Part shown: one piece after another, positions 22,305 to 33,284 of the stretch
Numbering within the stretch: the first letter of the stretch is position 1
Layout: each line of letters starts with the position of its first letter
From: Mucidula mucida
Lineage: Eukaryota; Basidiomycota; Agaricomycetes; Agaricales; Physalacriaceae
Assembly (NCBI GenBank): GCA_015501055.1
Contig: JADNYV010000009.1
Coordinates: 186,001 to 250,000, forward strand
DNA length: 64,000 bases
Direction: 5' to 3'
Notes under the pieces: generated by a model
Told to the model about the DNA's origin: nothing
Databases searched by the model: none
The model's input: the letters and a program-made list of their open reading frames with translations, nothing else
Made by a program: the position numbers and the translations under genes

Positions 22305-23552
22305 ATGTCAAACACCAATAGGACCGTCTCTGAGGGCGCGCTCACGCTACTTGAGCACGGATTTGTCCCGGTCGCATGCGCTCTCGCGCTTTGGGGTATG
22401 TCATCAAGTCAGACACATCATTTTCCTATCATTTTCCTCTCTCATTTCGGTTTAGAAACTGGACTGGCAGCTCTGTCGTCGTATATCCTAGTGTGATGAT
22501 TCTTCTCCCTCGCGCCCTTCCAAGTTATGCCCCCCCAGTTCTCGCGGCTTGCGACGCGTCAGAGCTAGAGCCTTCATGCTTGCTGTCGTCGTGGTTCTTT
22601 CGATCGTGTTTACCGTCCTCTACGTGCATTTTTGGACATTGCGACTGCGAAATCTTGAAGCAAACTCTAACGACAACCATGCCTTCCTGGTGGGCGCTGA
22701 TATTGCTAATATTTGGATCGCACGTTTGATAGTAAGATACATTATTCTATCTTCATTCTTTCGTTCAATCATGCATACAGTACTATACAAGTGAAGCCAT
22801 TGTGTCTGGAGAGCCTGGGTACTTTGGTCATGTATTCGCTAATGTCTCTGCGTAGTCACGGGTTTGGTAGAGGTAATAATCACCACACTCGTCAACCTAG
22901 ACGTTTATCCTCGAGAAGAGGCGTCCAAGCTCAACCTCCGACTCCTGATGTCTGTGCCTCTTCTCGACACGAATGCCATCTCGACCTTCTTCCTCGGACT
23001 CAAGGCCTGGTGTGTTCTTTTGTGGGTTGACATTCTAGATTGTCTGACATTGGCGAAGGTACTACCGGCGGGAAGTCAAGGCATTCATTTCAAAATATGA
23101 CGGATTAGCGCCAACAGGACTCCTCTATACTATGTTCTGGGTCAGTCCCGACTTCTCCCATCTGCATCTCGACATTGGTCTTCACAGCTATCAAGACCCT
23201 CTATCTCTTAAGTGACTATGACGTTTTTCCGGGTGCGGTCTTCAAGGATATTGGCAGATTGTGGTCACTTACGTGGCGGTACGCAGACTAACGTTGACTC
23301 TCGCATTACTCGTTTCTGACTTGAGCAAACAAGGCTGTCCACCCGATGGTTATTATCCTAGTCGTGGCATCACCGATCGCACGAACCATACAATCTGGCG
23401 TTGAATTACTTTCAACAAAGTCCGTCCATGTTGTTCCGCAGAACACGGTGGGCACGGTATCGGACATGCGATTCCACACCATTGATTCTCCCGCTGTGCG
23501 CCCCGAATCCCACCAATGCACAAGGAAGCATCTACTCTGGTTTTGGGTTTAG
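22305..23552 (+). CDS. Multi-TM membrane protein of an agaricomycete family
   Basis: Eight exons can be joined in frame to 290 aa: 22305-22395, 22456-22492, 22539-22731, 22781-22790, 22856-23009, 23059-23140, 23196-23282 and 23334-23552. About seven hydrophobic helices are visible, for example AFMLAVVVVLSIVFTVL and MVIILVVASPIA. The block YYRREVKAF...GLLYTMFW aligns with HYRRFIKAA...SIYCLFW in the decayed genes at 45065 and 59547, so all three belong to one family. That family resembles fungal seven-TM proteins without a known ligand. Exon 4 is only 10 nt. The last junction needs a GC donor (TAC|GCAGAC); a GT donor two bases earlier breaks frame, so this end may be damaged instead. Confidence 0.6.
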
Positions 23553-24503
23553 TGTCGTTCCCTTCACGTACGCGGTTGCTTAGAAATAATCCTACATCCT
23601 CTTCGCTTCTCCATCGCCGAAGTCATGGTATACCAGGGTACGTGCATTTTACATGATGAGATCATACTTCGAACGAACTCTTCTCTGTCAATTCCTCTTG
23701 TCGCATTGTGTTTTCCCAGTCGATATGCTACCTGCGATGGCTACAGCCTCGAACGCTTTGCCACTAGAATGTTATCTGGCAGGCCTTGCTCAAGAGAAAG
23801 TGGTTAATTGGTTCCGAATGCCCGCGGTCCAGAACGCTCAGACTCCATACAACATGCTCAGCGAATGTCTATGCAGTGGGAACACACTCTCGGTGATTTA
23901 GGTGTTTGATTGGAACCGGTACCAGATCAGTTGTCTCTGATATGGAAGCTAGCAGTACGTCTTCGCAGTCCTGATTTAAATGCTCAACTGATTTCCGTTC
24001 TTAAGGGAGTACATTGAATTACTTGTTTACTCCCTAGGAACAATGGACTTGCGTAACGTAAATGAGGTGCTCAGCGCCACATTTCTGGAGCGAAGGCAGA
24101 CTATCAGCGACGTTTGCGGGCTGTATGTTCTCCACGCTATTGTGACACTCAAGGTAGGCTTTGTCGGGGTTAAGTCGTCGACATGTTCCTGTAAAGACAT
24201 GATGCAATACGGAGTCCGGAATCCTGTCGAGTCAACATCAGATCATTCTCACGTACACTGCTCGGTCCCAATCGCTATAGATTATGCAGTGGCACCATAG
24301 ACCACACTGAGACCGCGGGGTTCCCTTCACCCTTTCGGCTCCTCTCGTACACGGTCTCTTCTCAGGCGCTAAGACTGGTACGCTAAAATTTAACGTATCA
24401 AACCGTCCCGTTGAGCCAATGACAGTACAAAAGGCAGTTCCTCCGTTGTCCCGCTTCTGATATCACTCCCTCCTTTGCGTGGCCACACTCTCGAGCTCTC
24501 AAC
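23553..24503. other. Intergenic
   Basis: I see no supported gene. Short open stretches at 23625-23901 and 24043-24300 have no splice support and no family resemblance. The last 100 bases are the promoter of the next gene. Confidence 0.4.
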
Positions 24504-26142
24504 ATGCCCGACTGGAAATCCACTGCGGAAATGGTCAACGACGCTAGCATCTTCACCAAATTGAACCATGCGCTGTTGGGCGTTTACGCGTGAGTCCTTC
24601 TAGTTCCTATCTGACGGCGCGTACGAAACTGATTCTAACTGTGTACTCTAGCTGGGAGTACTTTGTATCCCTCGGCTTCGACTGGGAATACATCACCGGC
24701 AAGAAGACCTTTCGATGGCCCATGGTACGGCCTACACTATCCGTCTTGGTCGTCGTTTCGATGCTAACCCCCCACACGCAGGTCTTCTATTTTCTCAACC
24801 GGTACCTATTGCTGTTTGCACTTGTCGGCATGTAGGTGACTCCCATTTCTTCCTAACTGTTCGGCTCTTTGAACGGGTTTCACTACAGCTTGACAGCGCT
24901 GGATGTTACGAGGTCTGTGCTATTCCCCCACGAGCTGTAGAGGTGTGTGTGAACATTCAACGGGATACAGCGAAGTCAACTGTCAAGCGCTTTACACCTT
25001 CAATCAGGTAAGTTCTCGTGTCTAGATCTATCGAGCGTCGGCGATTTGCATGTTGCGCTGTCTTCCCCACTTTCATCGGATCGTGTCCTAACGTACTCTA
25101 TTATTAGCTAGCAGGAAATGCCGCCGTTGGACTTGCGAGTATCAATCTGTGTCTACGAACGTAACTCGCTCTTTTTACCGCTCTCCTGCCTGTCCTTACT
25201 CGCTCGGCGAGCGTTTAGGATAGCCGTGTATTCCCATTCACGATACATCACCATCGCGCTGTCGATTCTAATTTTAGGACATTGGTCGCTCATTCTACAG
25301 GGTACGTGTTATTTCTAGCTTGTGTGTTCCCATTCGAAGCTCATAATCTGGAATAGGCGTTCTCCTGGATGCAGAATGGTCCCCGGAGAGCAATTCCTGC
25401 GTCATCACTTCCACGAATAACACGATCCTTGCGGCGACATTCATTTACTCTATGGTTTTTGACTTTATCGTCCTCGCACTCAATGCGTACAAGCTTCTGC
25501 GTAGCAACAGAGACACTGGCAGCGCGATGGGTTCAAGTCGGCTTGGGAAACTACTGTTTGCGGACGGTCTGGTATACTTTATTATTGCGTTAGTGCCAAT
25601 GTTAGCGTGCGCTCTCTTCCCACTCTGACCGCGTGGGTAGATTTCTGTCCAACCTTCTGGCGACTGTGTTCATGCTACTTGACCTCAACGCGGTCATGAG
25701 CATCATCTTCAACGTTCCAGCTGCGATATTCAATACCGCAAGTCCCTACGTTCCGTGTTTATTTTCTCGTCCTGACACTCCTCAAGATTGTGGCGTGTAG
25801 AGCCGTTCGGCGTCTCTCAAATTTCACGAACCAAGGTCCGGAGGTGTTCAAGTAAGTTTTGACATTACCTTGTTTGAATGTGAGCTGAACGTGGGGGTGT
25901 GGTGGTCTAGCACGAGCGGGTCCCATTCGAATGCGCAGTACAGGAGCACCGCGGCCAACACGACGAGGCATCGGAGTTCCGCGCCGCTGGGCGTACATGT
26001 GCAGATGGAGACGTTCACTCGGACGGATGACATCCACCTTGTAACGCGCACGGATGCTTCTGAGGTGTTTGATGAACACAAGTCTGGACAGTATAATGCC
26101 GATGTGGAGTTGGGCTTGGGAGAGGATAAGGCTGAGTTGTGA
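24504..26142 (+). CDS. Multi-TM protein (DUF6533-like), paralogue A
   Basis: Eleven exons splice to 343 aa with every junction in frame: 24504-24589, 24652-24724, 24782-24831, 24889-24912, 24971-25007, 25108-25160, 25219-25301, 25357-25588, 25641-25737, 25787-25851 and 25911-26142. The N-terminal signature, WEYFVSLGFDWEY then a Trp/Arg-rich loop and FYFLNRYL, resembles the fungal DUF6533 multi-helix proteins. About seven TM helices are followed by a hydrophilic Ser/Thr-rich tail. Intron 9 (25738-25786) is GC-AG with the ideal donor GCAAGT. The paralogue lies at 29462-31056 in the same orientation. A receptor-like role is often assumed for such proteins but is not shown. Confidence 0.8.
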
Positions 26143-26449
26143 AGTACGGCGTTTTTGTAGCCACGGTTTGGGAACTGTAAAATTGCAATGGGGAACACCG
26201 ATGGCGCTATCGGCTCAAGTAGAACTGAAAAAAGGAAGAGATGAGATGGGAGGAATTTCACTACATCATTTTCACAGGCAGGCCTCAAATGAATTTGTAG
26301 GCAAGCCCGACGTGGCGTGTTTGCCGCTCTGAGCCAAATGCCTTCTTGCTTGAGTACGATGACGTCCGTGCGCGTGACCATACAAACCATATCTCTGAAG
26401 TACTGTAACAATACCAAGGGATCGAGTGACCGTCTTTTTGACATCATCC

Positions 26450-28262
26450 ATGATCGACACCGTGTCACCCAATCAACTGGGCATTAATCCACTGCGTATC
26501 AGTTCATTGACCGTCGACCAACTAAACGCGACCCCGCTGTTGCAAGGCTATGTTGAAATCGAGACCAAGGCAAAGATCGGAGCATTGGAGCCCATCCTCT
26601 TCGAGCGATACAAAGCGCTCAAACCTACGTACTCTTGGATATACAAGGTAGGCCCATTTCACATTTGGTTTAATGTTCACCGTGGTTTTCAGCCGCATGA
26701 AAACGGCCGAATGCACAGCAGAAAATAATTAGAAGAGCTTCTTATCCAGCAGCGTCTAGACGGATTTGCAGACAATGTGGCACCAGCGGCGCCTATCTAC
26801 GAGGTGTTTGACCTGCCTGACGAGCACAAACCTCTGCCGCGACACACTCTCCTTATCATACTGACGTCCGCGCAGGAAAGAGCCCCTCCGAGTCGACAGA
26901 ATACAAGAAGACCCAAGGCACGTCCAATGCCCTGCTTGATGGTCGCTTCGCGCCCAAAGAGAATGCGCCAACGACTACCGCTCCCCCTGTTGAGCTCTAC
27001 AACCCCGCATTTGCCTCTTTCATAGCTCGTGCCAACGATCTGACGCTTGAGGTTCCGGACGAGATTCGTCGTCTCACGGCTCAACTATTTCGAGAGCTAT
27101 CCGTGATCTCAGAACCGCGGGACGCGTCGACGCTTGCCAAGATGCTCAACGTTGTGTTCGAGGCTATGAAGAGTCAAGATGATTACATGGCAGCGCGCCT
27201 ATCTCGTGGACACTGTACCGCTGCTCCCGTTATCATCGACCGAGATAAAGCCCGAGCTGGATTCGGGAGGATCTGACCCATCGGTGCAGGTTTCTTTTTC
27301 ATACCGGCGCTTCTGGTACCAGAAAGATGTGAGTATCCTATTCTGGTTTGTGTCTAGTGTACTGATTCCTTCCCCAGCGAGCGTGTATCGCCGATATTTG
27401 TTGCTGCCCTTCCTTCCTGCTAGCCATTGCTGGTCCCTGGCTGGTTATCCTCGGTGCCGTTAAAACGCAAGGGACTATTGTTCAACGAATCACTTCGTAT
27501 GAATGGTTGGGTTGCAGTCGTATCTATGACGATGCGCGCGTCTTGCGTGTTTCCCAGATTCTTTACGCGTTGCGTTTGTCTGTCGCAGAGCTCAACACCT
27601 ACTACGACAAGCTAACGCCTCCATCCGTCTCTAAAGATTGTGCGCACCCATTGGTATTCCCCGCGTTCACCTCCTTTATAGACGACCACGGCCAGAAGAC
27701 ACGCTTTGAGTATATGCAGCCACTTGAACCCGACTCTTTCCAATGTGTTACGTTCCTTGCGAGACTCCTCGACGGGGATAGAGCTGGCGACCGTGTCGTG
27801 GTCAAGTTTGTCGATCGTTACAGCACAGATGCGCACAACTTGTTAGCAGAACACAACCTTGCCCCGAAACTTATCCATCATCAAGTCTTGGGACCGAACT
27901 ATGGTGCCCTTGCAATGGTGATCATGGATCACATTGAAGGGCATGCCTTGTCTGAACTCGAGTTTGGTGAAGAGGATAAGACGGTGATCCGCGAGACCGT
28001 GCGGCGCGCTTTGGATATGCTGAACCAAGAAGATTTGATCTTCGGTGATGTTCGTCCTCCGAATGTGATGCTTTTGGATGGAGAAGAGTCCATGGAAGAG
28101 CGTGTACGGTTCATCGACTTTGACTGGGCCTGTAAGGAGGGTGATGGAGTACGGTACCCTTTTCACTTATCGGGGGCTGTTTGCCGTGCGTCTGGTGCTC
28201 AGGACTACGATGTGATTACAAAGGCACATCAGGAAGCGATGTTCGAGAACTTCAGGTTTTAG
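26450..28262 (+). pseudogene. Kinase-like (agaricomycete PKL-type) gene with several frame lesions
   Basis: The order of conserved blocks is that of a mushroom kinase-like protein. An N-terminal helical region starts at 26450. A linker contains GKSPSESTEYKKTQG. A membrane-adjacent or helical part, CPSFLLAIAGPWLVILGAV, precedes the C-terminal kinase fold with VVVKF, a catalytic loop GDVRPPNVM in place of HRDxxxxN, and FIDFDWA in place of DFG. Frame cannot be kept: the first splice junction near 26648-26730 is off by one; frame changes near 26870 between LTSA and AGKSP; it changes again near 27190 before VDTVPLLPL. From the GTGAGT...CCCAG intron at about 27329-27378 onward, the frame is intact to the stop. 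I call it a pseudogene; a shortened kinase-domain product from the 3' part is conceivable. Confidence 0.65.
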
Positions 28263-29461
28263 TTTTGTCTGGAGAGGATAGTGATCTAACGTATAGCAGT
28301 CCTGAGCTGTCTCGAACGAGGATGACGACTGGCGGCATCATTGATTGCGCTATGGCTTAGAGGGCAGATTGTGCCCCGCCGTGAGGTACATGTCGATCAA
28401 TCAGCTCCTTCATTGTGTGGCGCCGACAGCTGGAGCGGAGCTTCAAGAGGATTCCCACGTACATATGTCATATGCTGAAGCCACCGTGTTGGCTCGGATT
28501 TTCGACAGTTCATGGGGCCAGAGTGTTGATTCTCGACAGTTCATGGGGTCAGAACATCAGAACGATGAACTCGACTCCTCGACATAATGATTGATTGAAT
28601 GTCGCGCAGATAAGTGTTCCGAGAATACTACGGACGACATCACCTGTGATAAGATACTGTAGAAACACAATTAAAAACATGCGACCGGTGTCTTTGATAA
28701 TGCGTCGACGGAGTAAATGTTCTGAAGAAGGTCGCCCTTCGTAAAACTTCCAAGTTGTAACTATGTAGTAAACACCGGTGAGCTACCGGAACAGTGTGAG
28801 TATCTTGCGGTTGAATGGAACAAAATTCATCAGACGTAACTTTGTTGTGAGGAGTTTGCCGAGTGCAAGGCAGGCAAAGAGCTGAAGAAGTTTCCAAGCA
28901 AAGTTCGAGCCTCCTGATGCTAGAGCTTTGAAGTCTCAACGTTGACAGCTGCAATGGACAGTAGGGCCAAGCTTGCTAGGCTTTAGAAGACATGGTAGAA
29001 CGAGATCCCCGAAAAGACTTTAGCCTTTTACAAAGATCCCGAAATCGAAAGTGGATACTGAGGGACTACTGTGAGAATGTTCATGACCATTCCGAGGACA
29101 TCGTGGTATTTGTTCGTGTTAGGATGTAAGGTCTCGCTGGGACGCTCTTTCCGTTTTGGGCATGCTCCTCCTGCCTGTAGGTCGGTATACAGGCATTGTC
29201 TCTCCCCATTTCCACCACAGATATGCTCGCGTTTTATGGTTTGTTATTTCAACTTAAAGACCATGAAGAAATGCCGCTTTTGAACGGGGCCGAAGGAGGA
29301 GAATGGGTGTACGCCGTGCTTCTCTCAAGAAGCACGGTGGCGTAATGCCCCAATTCGGACCAAATAAATAGCTCTCTGCTTCCGTCCAGCATCTCCCAGT
29401 TCTCTGTCCGCCTGTGCCCCTCGCGTCGATACCCTCCTGTTCACTGTTCTCGACGACGACG
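28263..29461. other. Intergenic
   Basis: No gene is supported. A 20-base unit starting TCGACAGTTCATGGGG occurs twice, at 28502-28521 and 28533-28552, 31 bases apart. Bases 29290-29461 are the promoter and 5' UTR of paralogue B. Confidence 0.4.
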
Positions 29462-31056
29462 ATGGTCGACTGGCAATCTCCCGAAGAGGTCCTCCAGGAT
29501 GGCGGTAAGCGGGTGCTGTTAGTGCACGCGCGTCGTTGCTGACCGGATCTTTTCCAGTCTTTTTTGGGCGATTCATGCACGTCCTGCTCGGGATATATGT
29601 GTATGCTCGCCCTTACACATGCTCTCCGCGTGCTCACAGTTGATCGCGTTAGATGGGAGTGGTTCACGTCGCTCAAGTTTGACTGGGAACACTTCAGCGG
29701 ACGGCGCCCATTCCGATGGCCTCTGGTGAGTTCAGAGCTGTATCATGGCGACTCCGCTGATACGCAGCACAGATCTTCTATTTCTTGAACCGATACTGTC
29801 TGCTGTTCGCGTTGATTGGCATGTAAGTGGCATATATGCGCTCAAGTCGTCTGTTAAGAGTCTTTTAGAGTGACAGCCCTGAACGTAACAAGGCGAGTTC
29901 GCGCCTTTTCATCCCCGTCATGTACTCATTTTGCGCAGGGAGATAAACTGCCAAGCCCTGTACACGTACAACCAAGTATATGCGCGCTTTTCTTCCGCTT
30001 TTAGGGTGTTAACGCGTTCAATAGGTTTTGGGGAATGCAGCTATCGGTCTCGCCTCGATTAACTTGTCGCTCCGAACGTAAGTCTTGTTGGTACACTTCC
30101 TGTGAAGCGCTGACTGTGGTCGTAGCATTGCTGTATGGTCTCGGAGCATCTATATTGTCGTTCCTGTTATCATGGTCATCCTTGGACACTGGTCTCTACT
30201 TCTTCACGGCGTTCTTCTGAAGGCAACTTGGGTTCCCGGCCAGGGATGTGTCATTACCGAGACAGACAATAAGCTTCTGGCCATCACTTTCATCTATGGA
30301 ATGGCCTTTGATTTCACTGTGCTCATGCTGACTGCCTGGAAACTCGTTTTCAGCGCGCCCAGTGCTGTCAGAATTGGTCGCTCCATGCTTGTTACCCTTA
30401 TCTTTGGAGACGGTCTAATTTACTTCGTCGTCGCGTTCCTGTCCAACCTTCTTGCAACGGTAAGGCCCTCGCTCTACCCCGCTTGGCTCACCTCACATTT
30501 TTCCTTAGATCTTCATGCTGCTCAACCTCAATGCTGTCATGTCCATTATCGCCAATGTTCCTGCTGCCGTTGCTTCCACTGTACGTTCTGACAGGAGCCT
30601 GGCATCTGTTCCGTATCTGATTCTGTCCAAGATTGTAGCGTGCCGAGCTGTGCGGCGTTTATGCAAGTACACCCAGCAAGGGCCTGACTTCCTGGGGTAA
30701 GAACTGTCTTCTTACGACCATGTGCTCTGATCTGACCGTCACATCAGCACCACCATGGCCTCGAGTCTCGCGTTCCGCACCACCGGCGCTACCACGACAG
30801 CTACGATTCCCAAGAGGCCCAAGGTCGCTACATCAGGTCTCAGCGGCATGGACGGAGTACACGTACAGGTAAATTCGAGTAACAATGGCTTGGAGTTCTT
30901 CTGACTTGTGCCTAGATGGAGACATTCGAATCACCCGGCACCTACGTCGAATACGACGCGATGGGTAATATTATCAAAGGTTCTCCGGACAGCATGTTCG
31001 ACCATGATCCGGAAGCACAACAGATCAAGGATGAGTTCAAACGTCCCCCGTACTAG
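29462..31056 (+). CDS. Multi-TM protein (DUF6533-like), paralogue B
   Basis: Twelve exons give 351 aa in one frame: 29462-29504, 29558-29600, 29653-29725, 29773-29822, 29869-29892, 29939-29975, 30025-30077, 30126-30459, 30509-30580, 30632-30696, 30748-30868 and 30916-31056. The signature WEWFTSLKFDWEHF then FYFLNRYC, and the core REINCQALYTYNQ, match paralogue A closely. About seven TM helices and a hydrophilic tail containing VHVQMETF are shared too. Intron 5 (29893-29938) is GC-AG (donor GCGAGT), at a different position from the GC-AG intron in A. A has two introns within the part that is the single exon 30126-30459 here, whereas B has an intron after LLAT that A lacks. Function is unknown. 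Confidence 0.82.
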
Positions 31057-31894
31057 GTCGACTCTATGGCCTCACACTCGCTTGGACTTTGGATGTGTGC
31101 TGTTAGGGCACGAAGAAGTAAAATGAATAAACAAATGTTTTGGTCTCCCAAAAATGAACTGTGTCTCTGTTTGTTATCGCTGTGAGCTGGCTTTTATGAT
31201 CCATAGAAGCGTTCGCTGACGCTTTACAATAGTTGCATTGAATTTGTAGCCCTTTGTAGAATAATAAAGTACGTGTTACAAGGCAGTTGCCGAGATTGAA
31301 TTGGCTGACGCGCGAAGCAGGAACCTTGAATCATCTTTTGATCATGCAACTTGTGTTGACAGATGTGAGATCGTCGTGATTGCCATGAAGGCATCTGTGA
31401 ACATTAAATTGGTGGGGCTCTCGACTTTAAAACGCTTTCTAACCTCGTACTTGAAGCCCGCAATTCTATTTAGTAGAAATAATACAACTGCGAGCGCCTC
31501 TTGAGTCTTCGTCGTCGAAAGCTCACATGGATACTATGGGCACACGTGGGTAGCCAAACCAGCGTTGTAGGAACGTCTTGTGTCATCACTAAGCTCGCTC
31601 AATAGGCCTCGTCGATTTCATCATCCGTACCGTGAGAATGGTTCTCACTCATTAAGATTCGACCGTTGTATTTGTATAGTCACAGTTAGCATGGAGCAAA
31701 GATACCTCTATCGTATCGGGGTTCTCCACGTACATAGAAGTAAAGCCAATTAACAGGTACACTAGAGTTACATACATGTTTGTACACAATGGAGACAAAT
31801 TCCGAGTCAAGGACGTCTCAAACGCCATGTTGTGAAGAAGAGGAAAGTGGTAGACTGCCTATTTCTGACGTCTAGCATTGGAAGGGTCTCCGGC
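31057..31894. other. Intergenic, convergent 3' flanks
   Basis: This lies between the 3' ends of paralogue B and the C2H2 gene. AATAAA-like signals occur near 31126 and 31262. No gene is seen. Confidence 0.4.
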
Positions 31895-33284
31895 CTATCG
31901 AATAGTCATTAGTATAGCAGCATCACTCTGGAGAGCTCGACTGACCCGACTAAAAGGGAAACTAGACTTTGTCGCCGTCTTCTGGTTGTACAACTCAAGC
32001 TGAGCGTCGGAAGGAGGAACCATTGCGTTCCGGCGCGGAAGCTGGGCGTTGTCCAATTTGCCGGAGTACGATCCGTTGCTGGCGATATCCACTTCGTCGT
32101 AATCAGAGCAGGAGTAGTAACCCGCACTAGCCTGAGATGGTGACCAGCTCTGGGTCGTCCTGATGGCGCTGTCTGGACGTTGAACGTCGTGCGGCGTAGA
32201 AGCAGGGGAATCGGGGTATTCCAGCTCGGACTGCCAGTAATCGGGTAGGCGCGGACGGTGGGTCCGGAGGTGGCGCTTCATGTTCGAACGCACGCCAAAG
32301 GTCTTTTCGCAGCCAGGGAAGGTACATGGAAAGGCTGTCGAGGAAGGCGCAGTCAGCATCATAATAGGCGCCACATAGGTGGTTTGAAATGAACTTACGT
32401 CTGATGCCATTGTGACTGTTCATGTGCGTGCGCAAGCCGCTTGGACTATTAGCATGATGAGCAAGTTAGTGTGCCGGGACGATGGAAGCAGAAACCCACC
32501 GAGGAAATTCGTGGTTGCATACCGTGCAGCGGTGCATTTTGGCCTTTTTCTTTATAGGCTGCGTAAGCGCCACAGCGAGCGGACCCTTGGCTTTGGAGAT
32601 GACGCGAGGTTGCGGCTGGTAGGAGTACGCTGTCTCGGGCATGAAATACATGTCTGGCCACAAAGGAAGGCTAGGAGCCGGCGCGGCGGGTCGAGGGTGG
32701 AAGTACATCATCGAGGTGTCGACTGCTCTGTATCCTTCGAAGGGCATCATGTTCTGAGACTGAGTACGAAATGAAGAAGCAGGAGTAGACGCGACAGAAG
32801 AGGGTGTATATGGCTCTGAAGAGAAGGGCGCTGGCCAGACGGGTGTTGGATTATAGTAGTAGGACAAAGAAGAAGCATCATGCTGCTGCTCCGGGTAGTA
32901 GTAAGCACTGTGCGGCATTCGATTATCGCTGTACAAAGAGCTCGACGACTGGCCGACTGCGTGCTGCGCGGTCGGTACCAAGCTATAGTTCTGGAAGCCT
33001 TGAGGGTATGTGGCGTAATATGGGAACTGCGGAGGATCGTCAGAGTTCTCGTCGGGATTCATGGCAGACCCAGAGGACGAATCATCGGGGGAGGGAGGAT
33101 TCCAGGGGTGCATGTTAGTGAGGAGAGGGCGGGCGATAATGGGGGTAGGAGCCACAAGGACTGGTGGGTTTTTATAGCATTCGGAGGACAGCGTTTTCCG
33201 GCAAGTATGACTCGGCGGATAGTCCCGTGGTGTACTAGTGTTGTCTAAACTTCCACTTTCGGGAACAGCTAGTGCGTCGTTCAT
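31895..33284 (-). CDS. C2H2 zinc finger transcription factor
   Basis: Three exons (33284-32500, 32445-32399, 32334-31895) encode 423 aa. Two C2H2 fingers in tandem span the exon junctions. The first reads CTVCNHEFPR then LRTHMNSH; the second reads FPCTFPGCEKTF then MKRHLRTH. The basic stretch KKKAKMHR just before finger 1 could act in nuclear import. The N-terminal 260 residues are Ser/Pro/Tyr-rich, typical of a regulatory region, and the C-terminal 130 residues are low complexity. The middle exon is only 47 nt. The ATG at 33284 is the first in frame; the frame stays open 93 bases upstream without another ATG. It is most likely a DNA-binding regulator with unknown targets. Confidence 0.85.

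Noticed and set aside
28502..28552. Tandem repeat array
   Set aside because: Only two 20-base copies are present, so it is a small local duplication and not an array.
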